From NCBI GenBank assembly GCA_022605955.1, contig JAKCOZ010000022.1, forward strand, positions 5,332,001 to 5,396,000: a DNA stretch of 64,000 bases, given 5' to 3'. This DNA comes from Rallus limicola. Lineage: Eukaryota > Chordata > Aves > Gruiformes > Rallidae. The stretch's first letter is position 1. Each line of letters begins with the position of its first letter. Below the pieces are notes generated by a model. The model made no database searches and had not been told where the DNA came from. It was given only the letters and a program-made list of their open reading frames with translations. Position numbers and translations under genes: made by a program. Shown here piece after piece: positions 40,738 through 50,640 of the stretch.

Positions 40738-41176
40738 GTAGAATCACAGAATCACAGGGGTTGGAAGGGACCTCCAGAGATCATCGGGTCCAACCCCCCT
40801 GCCAAAACAGCTCCCCAGCTCATATTGCCCAGGTCGGTGTCCAGACAGGTCTTGAGTATCTCCAGAGAAGGAGACTCCACACCCACCTGGGCAGCCTGTC
40901 CCAGGGCTCTGTCACCCTCACTGTGTAAAAGTTCTTCCACATGTTGGTGCAGAACTTCCTGTGCTCCAACTTGCAGCCATTGCCCCTTGTCCTGTCTCCA
41001 CAGTCCACTGAAAAGGGGCTGGCCAATTCCCCCTGCATCCCTTACTTAAGTTATTTATAAACATTAATAAGGTCTCCCATTAGTCGTCTTTTCTCCAGGC
41101 TGAATAGCCCCAGCTCACTCAGCCTTTCCTCATAGGGGAGATGCTCCAGGCCCTTAATCATCTTCATAGCCCTCCT
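40738..41176 (-). mobile_element. CR1 LINE 3' portion flanked by a long direct repeat
   Basis: The reverse complement of about 440 bases of the CR1 3' region: AGAATCACAGAATCACAGGG at 40740, GGGTCCAACCCCCCTGCC near 40786, TCTCCAGAGAAGGAGACTCC near 40859, TTTTCTCCAGGCTGAATAGC near 41090, ending CATAGCCCTCCTC. It is in the same orientation as C7orf50, about 0.5 kb downstream of the exon at 41700. It shares its terminal variant (GATCATCGGGTCC) with the copy at 58584, so the two probably belong to one subfamily. Confidence 0.95.
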
Positions 41177-41213
41177 CAGCCACTATACTTGCTGTGTGCT
41201 TTGGTATGCAAAT
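41177..41213. repeat. Right copy of the 37-bp direct repeat
   Basis: It begins directly after the CR1 sequence CCCTCCTC and repeats 40701-40737 with two substitutions (CTGTGTG in place of CTGAATG). It is probably a target-site duplication. Confidence 0.88.
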
Positions 41214-41699
41214 AGAAGCCATCACACGCTGTTAACTTTAAACTGGTGGCATAATCCCATCTTACTTTACAAATATCCAAGGCAGTTGAGGTCAGACTCC
41301 ATAACACTTAACAGAAAGAGAACTTGAACCACTTCCCTTAGCACAGCGGACTCAGGAAACACAACTAATTCCTTCAATGCAATCTCTGAGCAGCATGCCC
41401 TGCATCTTCACAAGGGCAGCTAACCCAGTGACATCCATCTATCAACTGTAAGATCTTCAGGAGAAGAGCTGTCTTCCTACAAAATGTGTGTGCCATGCTT
41501 GACATCTCTCAGTTGTTCCCGTGGCATAAACACAACAGGGCGATCGACTGCATGCACGGGCGTCAGCTGCGATGAAACATTAACCCAGCACTTAACTGCA
41601 GCCCTTTCCTCGGATGTGTCATTACTTGGTTCAGCTCCTTCTGGATTACTGGCATGGTTTACAGCTTACTTCCACTGGGGGAGGTTTGACTATTCTTAC

Positions 41700-41875
41700 C
41701 TGATTAAATAGGCCAGAGCCAGCTCAGATCCTGACTGCTTTTTGGGCTCCACCTTTTTAGTAGAGATTCCAGCTTCCCTCATCTGCTGCTTTTCCTTCTT
41801 CTTGCGCTCTTTTTTAAGTTTTCTCTCCAGTTTCCTCTTTTCCTCTGCAGTGAGTTCTTCCTCCTCTTCTATTGC
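41700..41875 (-). CDS. C7orf50: C7orf50 homologue, internal Lys/Glu-rich exon
   Basis: Read on minus, the acceptor TTTATTCTTCCAG precedes GCAATAGAAG at 41875, and the donor after ATCAG is a near-consensus GTAAGA. The exon gives 58 codons plus two bases (AG), completed by the exon ending at 18726. It opens AIEEEEELTAEEKRKLERKL, runs through KKERKKKEKQQMREAG and ends SELALAYLI. Human C7orf50 has ELSPEEQRVLERKLKKERKK in register, and AELALDYLCR at the end. The charged segment is a predicted single helix or coiled coil. The exon starts in phase 0, so about 45-50 N-terminal residues, including the start Met, are encoded further upstream on minus and were not found. The upstream exon is either one I could not recognise or lies beyond the window. 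An opposite-strand frame at 41742-41930 is a shadow. Confidence 0.95.
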
Positions 41876-44800
41876 CTGGAAGAATAAACATTTAAATAAA
41901 GTGTTTACATTTCTATGGGGAAATGAATAAAATATGCATAAATACAACTGAGGAACACAGGAAAAAAAACCCCAAACCAGAAGCTCCAAGCCTTGTAATT
42001 TCACTGCTGATTGTACTTCCATCACCTCTGCTCAATTACAGAAGTGTATATACTGCAGGAATCTGTCCATCTGCCCTCACAGATGATTATCCTGTTTTTA
42101 GCAATATAAGCTCAGCATGTCCTAGCTATGCATTAAAACATGGTACCTAAACTTTGTTGTGCTCTTTGCTTGCCCAAACTTAGCCCTGAGAGGGGATGTG
42201 AAGAGCAGAGGCTGGTCTGTGGTGCAGAGAGGGTATGGATTTATTTCCTTTAGCATAGCCACATTGAAGGGGAAGAAGCAGGGTTTCTGTACGACCCTTG
42301 GCTTCTGGAGCTGTTTATTGTGTAACCTCACATTTCCCAGGACTGAGAAAACCTCTGTCTGCCACACTGGGGCTTTGTCTCCATTATGCCAAAGATGTGA
42401 CAACTGCCATCTTCATCTAAGACCTCTTGGGGATCCTTTAGCAATCTTGGGTAAACATATGCAGGACCTTCAACAAACATATATACATATATCCCACAAA
42501 GGTTGAAGTTTATTTACGTTTGCAGACAGAATGGTTGATTATTCACATCTGAACCACATTACTATTAATATATGCACAGGTACACCCCAGATGAAAAACA
42601 GTATCTCACGTACAGATGGAAAGCATTAAATAGATACACTGGGAATAGATATCAGGGAAAACCCAAACGGAGATCACAACTGTTCCACAGCAAGGAGGGA
42701 TTGACTCCAGGGACTCCTCTCAGAGAATCTCAGAGAGATTCTTCACTCATCTCTTTCCAGGCAATAGTCTCACTGAATTGTTAAGTATCAACTAAAAGCA
42801 TAAAAATATTGCAGCTGGTCTAATACTAGATGGCTCTTTATTTGGCCCCAGATTTCCCTGAGAGAAATTCACTCCTTTCAGAACCCTAACTGCTCTGATG
42901 GCCATCACAAAACTGTAGACACAGCAGCTTCTGGGTATCCAAACCCCTGTCTACCTCAGGACATCGTGAAGTGTCCCAAGCAAAGGCTAAAGGACCATTT
43001 AAATATCACCTCCTCTTCCTAGAACAGAATGGAAACCCAGTAGCAAAAATACTAGAAGTATTAGCTCTTGTGATGAGCTTAGGGTTTTTAGCTGCTGTGT
43101 GCGGTACTACTTCCTTACTATCACTTGTAGCCAACTGAAAACTGCAAACATTACCATGCCTCTAAATCACGGGTTGGAATAGGTTGTCAGGCTCCTGGGT
43201 TTTTTATCTAACCATATCAAACACCTCCTGTCAAGACCATTTAAATATCCTGCTTATGGCATCTCACAAGACAAGGTGGGGCTGTGGGCAACACAGCAGT
43301 GTCTGCCATAGAGATGCTGCCCAAACAGTAATGACTTGTGAAATATTCCACTGATTAATCTCCCTTCCCCAGCAACAGTTGTATTGGGGTTTTTAAGACA
43401 ACTTGAGCAAGGACCAGACTCCCAGCAGGGCAGGCTGTATTTATAGGAACCTGGGGTCTCTGGATAGGGAACAACCACCCACAGACAGCTATGGAAATGG
43501 CACTCATGTAAGGTGGCCCAGGAAATGACTACTTTATCTCTACAAAAGTGGACTTTGAAGCAGTCTCCTACATGACCAGGACAAAAAAGGAGATAGCATG
43601 TAAGTGTTTCTTGAGTTCTTTAAATCCACAATTCTGCTCAAAATAAAGACACAGTCTGATATTTCTGCCAAATCTGCACTCAGATACTTCAACTGCAAGG
43701 TGATGAAGGTGAAGTATAGAGAGCCAAGCAAGGGCGCCCGGAGGAGCTACCGATGCCTACAGCAGCTCTACCTGCATCTCACATCCCAAGGCTGTGGAAG
43801 AGAAAGGAGTCTAACCACGGCCACCATTTCCAAGGACAAGAATTACATTCATGGTGTTGACTGGTTCAGAGTCAGCCATTTTACTACAGCACCATGTTTG
43901 CCAGGTGAGGTTTTCTGCTTGAGCATCAGAGACCCACAGGCCCAAACTGAGAGCAAAAGCAACGCTCTTCCTCCCAGCCTCTTTGAGGAGCCAGTAACTG
44001 AAACCTGAACGCACATGAAGATCAATTGCTTCATGGAAAGGTCGATTCAAACCACCATATTAACCGAGCCCTACATAGTGCTCTACCAACATGTGCCTGC
44101 TGAGTGCTTCCAAATGAAAATCCAGACCTGGTGCTCAGCAGCGTTATCCTCCTGGCATTCAAGCAAAGGCTGATTGAACAAGACAATGCCCAAGCACAAT
44201 CTTATTTGCCAATGACACCTGCCGAGGACTAAACCTTTGCTCGGTGTTGATTCACGGACCACCTAAGTTTACTCTGACTCATCTTTTCAATTTTCTGATT
44301 TCAAAGACTGAAAAAGGGCAAGAAATTAGAACAAAGGGGATTGGGACTTTAAAGAAGGTCTGCTTTTTTTTTGTTTGTTTAAAATACTATTTAGCTACTT
44401 TTATGGAAGGGCCGGCATTCATGTGCAGCCCCTTGCAAAAAAAAGCAACATCTGTTGCATTTGTATAGAAGACATTTTATAACTCACGCTGAGAATAAAA
44501 TAATATTTAGGGTGAAGGGAGGTACGTAATTGTTATACAGGAAACAACGTTTTCATTTGAAAAGCCACCCTGGTACTTACTAAAATAACAATCCAGCCAC
44601 ACAAAGCCCAGGAAAACACGGAGGGTGGTCATTTATAAAGTGTTTGTAAAAGATTACTACAGCAGCTGTCCAACAGACGACACACTACAGTTAATCTTCT
44701 TTTAAAAATAATGTAATGAATTTGTTTACTTTTCTGCGAGCCATGAAGCTTTCAAATAAAGTGACTGTGGCACATCATTAGAGCCGGCCTGATACAGTGG

Positions 44801-45102
44801 CCTCTGCTTCTTCCTACTTACAGTAAAGGCCTATCTCTGTACCTTCCCTTCCCCCCACATTCCTTGCATTACCAAAAAGCTTTTTATCCCTCTCTGCTCC
44901 ATTAAAAACACAACAAGTTGCTCCCTCTCCTGTAGGTCCCGATGTAAATACTGATCCCTGACAACATTTGTTTCCAGCATCACAGTCGATGCACTGTGGG
45001 CTGTCTGAAACAAGAGCTTTGTTCTCCCTGCAGGGTTGGGGCTGGCCTGGCCCTAAGAGTCAGGTTTGGGGCTGGAGAGGCCTTCTGCTGGCCCATGGCA
45101 CT

Positions 45103-45371
45103 GCAGAATCCCAGAATCTTCTGAGCTGGAAGGGATCCATAAGGACCATCAGGTCCAACTCCTGGCTCCACACAGGCCCAGCCAGGTCAGAGCATGGGAC
45201 TGAGGGCATCGTCCAGATGCTTCTTGCCGTCAGCCCAGCTTGGGGCTGTGACCCTTTCCCTGGGGAGCCTGTGCCAGCACCCGACCCCCCTCTCAGTACA
45301 GAAGCTGACACCCAGCCTAAACCTTCCCTAGCACAGCTTCATGCTGTTCCCTCGGGTTCTAGCCCTGGTCC
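45103..45371 (-). mobile_element. CR1 LINE 3' portion, divergent subfamily
   Basis: The reverse complement of a CR1 terminus: CAGAATCCCAGAATCTTCTG at 45104, GAAGGGATCCATAAGGACCA near 45130, CATCGTCCAGATGCTTCTTG near 45208, CTGGGGAGCCTGTGCCAGCA near 45259, TTCATGCTGTTCCCTCGGGT near 45338. It differs clearly from the copies at 40738 and 58584 and so represents another CR1 lineage. Confidence 0.85.
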
Positions 45372-48300
45372 GCAAAGAGAGAGGGCAGGGACAGAATCCA
45401 GAATTTGCCCTTTTTAAACTTCATAATCCCAGGCATCATCCCAGGGAAACGGGACCCATCAGGGAATCTTCTCATTGGGGCTCCCAGAACATGTCAGGTG
45501 ATAGCACCCACAACTTTGCAACTCAAACAACTTTTCTAGTTGCAACTATGCTTTTATCCATCCACACCAACTTGATTCATCTGGTAGCACATGCCACAGT
45601 TGGGCCTTTACCAGTTTTAAATTCAAAAGCCTCAAGTTTTACATGCTTCATGAAACACCTACATTTGGTGGTATGTTCTCCACTGAAGCTGAGGGTAGTT
45701 TTATCACAATTTAAAAAAGCCCAACACTACCTTCCCCAAAACTCAAAAAGCCCCAAACCCTTCAGTGAAATTTAAAGCCTAGCTGTATTTATTTTAACTT
45801 GGATGATCTCTATTACGATATTCTACTGATGCATCTCTCTTTAAATCAACAGCCTTAGTTTTTAATTTTGCTTTCCCTGACCCAGTGGCATGACTGGTTT
45901 TCCCAAAGATATGTCCAAAGTTTGTGAGCCATTTGGATTAAGAGTTTTAGCATTATGTCACTATTTAAATTTAAAATCCCCCAGCCAAACAGGACTTCAT
46001 TGTTTTGAGGTTATAAATATTCCACGTTGTCTCCTTCTATAAAGTGACATCACAATTTGCAGTGCTGCAATTTAGTCTTAACTACAACACCGTAAAGTCC
46101 ATATTTGAGTGTGCACGACACTTGTTTATGGATGTGATAAATCTAAACCACGTGCACAGGGAAAAACACAACGCTTGCTTATTTGCAAAGCCTGCTGAGA
46201 GCTACCACACCACCTCTGATCGTGGGCTCATTAGATCTCAATCTAAACAAGGTCAGGCTGGGTCACTGCACTGGAAGGAATGACATTCAGAGGAGAGCCA
46301 GGGTTTTCTCGTGATTAAGGAGGTGGGAGTCTTCCACTTGGAAACTTTCCAGAAGGCCTGAAAGGTGCTAAAAGGGATATTGCCACTAGATGCCATATTT
46401 TGAATAAAACACAGACCCCCAAATCTTTTAACACTTAGGCTCATAAAAAAACTCGTCATCTTTGCCAGGGTATGGAGATGTGAGCTCAGCTCAGACATCT
46501 CCAAGCAAATTCCTGAAGTTCCACGCTACGCCACATCCATCTGCAAAGCGCTGGGACAGCCAGCACGGTGACTTTTTCAGTGCCAGTCTCCCAGTTTCTG
46601 AAGTGAATGTAAACATAGTGATTTACTGTGTATAGTCTCAGACATCTGACTCAAATATCTGGGAGCTTCAGCTGTGGCAGTTTTAGATGCTAACGTTTTC
46701 CATTATTTTTCTAATCTGGAAATACCGCCCAAATCTGAAACATTTTGTGAGTCTTCTTTAGAAAGGAGCTTGCCCACCACAGACAGGACCCATCTCAAAC
46801 TGGAGTAAGGCGTTTAACTGTGTGAAGCAATCCCACTAGGCAATTCAGAACAGAGAAAACTCACTGTAACTGCAAGAGAAACCGGCCAAAACATGTACCC
46901 AAGACAGAATTTCTTGAAGATGTCTGACCCTTGTTTGCTTCTGCAGCAAAACCAACTGGGTGAAGTTTTACAGAGACATCGGTGTAAGAGCTTACTCTGC
47001 CAGGGGATTACGAACTGGAATGGCTGGGCAACCAGTACCAAGATGGCATTTAACAGCATGCTAATTGCACTGTGGTTCGGCAGAGCATTTTTTGTTTCCA
47101 GATTTATAGTTACCCAAAGGTTCTCAATCATCTCACATTTGAGCAGAACTGAAGACATCTTCTAAGACTTCTTTCCGTCCTTCCTCTTTGCTCGTCACTG
47201 TTTCAAAGACTCCTACATTTGTACCCCTAATCATCTGCTGCCAGCGCAAAACAAGGCTATCAGGGCCAGAAACTCTGAAGAATTGCCCCAACAAACCAAA
47301 TACTTGTTTATTAGAAACTTGCCTTTGGGATTCACCTGCCTTTCCATCTGTTTGGGGGTTCAGCTGCCAAACTTCTAGCAGTAGCCAGAGACTGAGGCCA
47401 CAACACTGAATTTACTATTTATTGGGACCAGTGAATGAGGCTCCTCTAAGAGCCAAGAGACTTTTATCCTTTCCTACCAGCACAGCAACACAAGTCTGTC
47501 CAACAGCAAAGTGAGCAACAGCAGAAATCAGGAGGAATGAATGATAACTTGACCAACAATGACAACTGTATTAAAAAGGTGTTGAACCTTTGAATTCCAA
47601 AGAGAGAGATGGGGAGATGGACGATACGGCTCACTGCATAGTGGGAGCATTGCATCACCTTGTTTGTTCATTAAGCTCATGTTATTTCATGATTTGTAAT
47701 AGAGAGAAGTGTCAAAAAGGGGCTTTGTTCACTGACCACGAACGGATGAGGATCAACCGTCCTGTCACATAGTGGCTTCGATTTACAAGTTGCCTTTCGC
47801 CCCCCGAAATGCCCCATAAGTGATACCAGCATGCAAAACATTCTGCTTGTCTTACGAATCCCAACAAATAACTGGCCATCTGCCAGCTTAAAAACAAAAA
47901 GCTGAATCTATAAACACAGTTCAAAACCTCCAAAGCAGAAAGGCTGGCAAATCCTTAGATGCGAGGTTCCAACAAGGAGGACTGACAAATGATTTATTAT
48001 CTGAGGTTTGCCAAAGAGCTGTGCTACAACTACAGCTACAGAGTTCACATAAAACAGTTCATGGCCATATTGAATTTAAATAACTATTTTCTGTCATTTA
48101 GCACCTTATGAAGAGAAGTGGTATAACCAGAGGGGGCATATGACATTTCATTACCATACAGAAAGTAAATTTTGAATGAAAAGTAACATGTGTAGCAGTG
48201 TAACTTCCTTCCATCAAGTACAGAGGAAGGGTTGTTTTTTTTTTAAATTTATACATTACTTCAAGAAAATGTTAACATTTTTCACAAAAACAAAGTGGTT

Positions 48301-49081
48301 TTAGAATCTCAACAACAAAACCACCAGGAATACCTTACACTAAGTTGATTTGGAAAGGTTTTAGTAGATGCAACCCAGGCAGAAAAGCCTCCAACAAGTT
48401 CTGCAGGAAGCCAGATTTAATTAAGAACAAGATTTTTATCTTTCTGATCCAGGAAAGGATTCTTCTATCAGTCATGCAAAGTGTGGTTTGGGGTTTTTTT
48501 AGGAAAAAAGCATCCCTGTGTACAGAGCCAGAGCATCTCACAAGCACAAGTGATGAAGCATCACCCTAAATCTGCAGCTGTCCTTCCAAAACGGTGCACC
48601 TTTAGTAGCTTGAACCCGGGCTTGGTTTACAGCTACATGATCTTTAGAGGTTTCAGAGACTCGCAGCTGATTTGGAGGAGCAAATGAAGTGTTATCATTA
48701 GGAACCATGGAGTAAGAAGAAATTGAACTCCCTGAATTAAATGAAGGTATTTATGGGCATACAGAACAATACCATTTACAGACCCTGGCTTATTGAATTC
48801 CACTTTCTAGGTTGTTTGCTCCTATACTATATATACTGTAGCAGATTACGTTCTAAGGCACAAATTAGTCCCGTATTTTACTCCTCTGCTTTCCCCACCA
48901 GTATCACAGTCCTAAATAAAGAGAAACACTTGAGACCCCACCGTGATGGCAGGCTTGGGGAATGCTGTTTTGTTTCATTTACAACTACAGCACTGCCAGG
49001 AATTTTCACATATTTCTCAAAGGATTTTGCTTACTCTCTTAGTCTTAATTAACTGGCGTTAACCAATAGGGAGAAAGTGGA

Positions 49082-49130
49082 ATAAGAAGGAAAAAAAGAG
49101 AAAGGAGGGGAAAAAAAAAAAAAAGGAAAA
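49082..49130. repeat. Purine (A/G) tract
   Basis: About 50 bases of almost only A and G, including a 14-base A run. The minus-strand open frame across it (49059-49301) reads as poly-Phe and is not a gene. Confidence 0.85.
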
Positions 49131-49380
49131 CCCTAGGCAATTATTTGTACCCACATCCCTGTGGCTTACACACAGCCCTTTTAACCCCTCCCCAAAAACA
49201 CACAGAGGAATTTTAATAGAAGGAGCACGAGACTGTCGCAGCACTCGGTGGTGTTTTCCTTGCCACCAAAGTCGTCCCCCTCCCTTTAGGGGCGCTGACA
49301 ATTCCTTCCCAAGTTTAAAAAGGCAGCGAGAGGCAGTGGAAGCAGAGCACAGGCTGTTTTGAAATCCTTGCTGGAGAATT

Positions 49381-49460
49381 TAAAGAAGAAAAAAAAAAAC
49401 CCACACACACAAAAAAAAAAACCTAACCAAAAAAAAAAAACCAACCCCAACCCCAAACCA
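49381..49460. repeat. A/C-rich tract with CCAACCCC units
   Basis: Long A runs broken by CCCACACACAC and ending in CCAACCCCAACCCCAAACC. The minus strand therefore carries GG, GGGG, GGGG and GG runs spaced by TT or TTT, a possible two-tier G-quadruplex. It lies just beside the CpG-rich block. Confidence 0.8.
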
Positions 49461-49479
49461 CGAGCTCCATCTCCTCCAA

Positions 49480-50640
49480 TGAAAGAGGTACCACAGGGTG
49501 TAGGCAGGTTGCCAGGCGAGCTCGGCAGCGTGACCGCGCTGCATTGAGTTTCTTTAATGAAAGCCAGGAAAGAACACATTACACAGTGTTTCTTCTGAGA
49601 GCCAGCTAGCCTCCAGTGATTGAAATCAATAAAAACAGTCGGCAAGGGGCCCAGTGGGGGAAGACAGAAATCTCCACTACAGCATTCAGTTTGCTTTCCA
49701 CTTTCTCCCTCCTCCACCCCCCCTCTCTAAAGTTAAACTCTGAAGATCACCATGACAAGCTGCTTCGCTTCCAGCGCAGGGAAGACGCTGGTGGGGATTT
49801 AAAGGAAGCGAACGCTTTCCTTCGCCTCCCTGCCTTCACCCTCTCCCTGCAGAGAGAAGGAAATGAAAGGCTTGTTTGGAATTTGAATCCTGCCTGGAAA
49901 AACTTCACTGGACAAGTGCATCGTTCTGGCGTTTCAGGAAAGGGATGGATTTTACGGTCAGAGAATGCTAAAAGGTGAGAGGGGAAAAGAAAAGCAGGGA
50001 TCTGATTCAGCCGGAGCCCATGCACAGGCTAGGATGCCCACTGTGGTGGAGGGGACCTCTGGAGCTGCAGGAAGGACTGCAAGTGAGCGCCTGAGATCGG
50101 CACCATCCACATCCTAAAGCAGCCCAGACGTTACGGAACACGTGACCGATGCGTCGACCCAGGTAAGCCGAACCGGCTTTTAACGAGTCTCCGTACCGCG
50201 TCCCAAATCGGAGCGAGACCCTTCTTCTCCTTCAGCCTCTTACCCATCGCCCCACGGCCTCCCTCGTTAACCTCGGGCGGGTTAATGCTAAGCCTGTCCC
50301 CGTTTGAGAACCATGTCGGGCCACTAATCCCCACTGAACTATAAAACACCCACAAAAGCCCTTTGTTTACTGGTTTTGCGTTGAATTTGCTGGTTGACAA
50401 GGTAGGACGGGGCCATTGCGTAAGTCCAGGAGGGCCCGCTCAGAGTAAGGAAACACAACTGACCCCGCACGCTGGAGCTGACTGCGATCTGAGAGAGTGC
50501 CAGTAATGAATTTCTAATATGGTCCATATTTATCTATTTTATTTATGTATTTTAATCACCATAGCAGCCACATACAGTACATACTTGCACCGAGTTCCAT
50601 GTGCTGAGCCGCACCGCGAGCCCCAGCGACTCACATGCAC
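49480..50640. promoter_or_regulatory. CpG island, candidate promoter
   Basis: CpG is rare in most of the window, at zero to one per 60 bases. By hand count, 50101-50340 holds 21 CpG dinucleotides, densest between 50129 and 50280, with smaller clusters near 49505-49540 and 50590-50630. No TATA box was recognised. Good splice donors face both ways: plus CCCAG|GTAAGC (exon end at 50162), minus CGATGG|GTAAGAG (exon end at 50234), and a weaker plus AAAAG|GTGAGA at about 49975. This fits a first exon and promoter, possibly for C7orf50 itself on minus, for the receptor gene GPR146 on plus, or for a non-coding transcript. The sequence does not decide which. Confidence 0.55.

Larger units (their letters stand above)
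18727..41699 (-). other. C7orf50: Large C7orf50 intron
   Basis: A 23-kb intron between the WKF exon and the Lys/Glu-rich exon. The donor is GTAAGA, directly below 41700. Most of it is AT-rich unique sequence with no supported gene. It contains six CR1 pieces, several simple repeats, and two stretches rich in homeodomain-like TAATTA/ATTA cores (28364-28495 and 36110-36445) that could be conserved non-coding elements. Open frames such as 23189-23575 (plus) have no recognisable motif. Confidence 0.85.

Noticed and set aside
44831..45013. 60-codon minus frame ending near a GTAAGT-like donor
   Set aside because: Considered as the missing C7orf50 N-terminal exon. The peptide is unlike the family N-terminus, and a stop falls before the donor.
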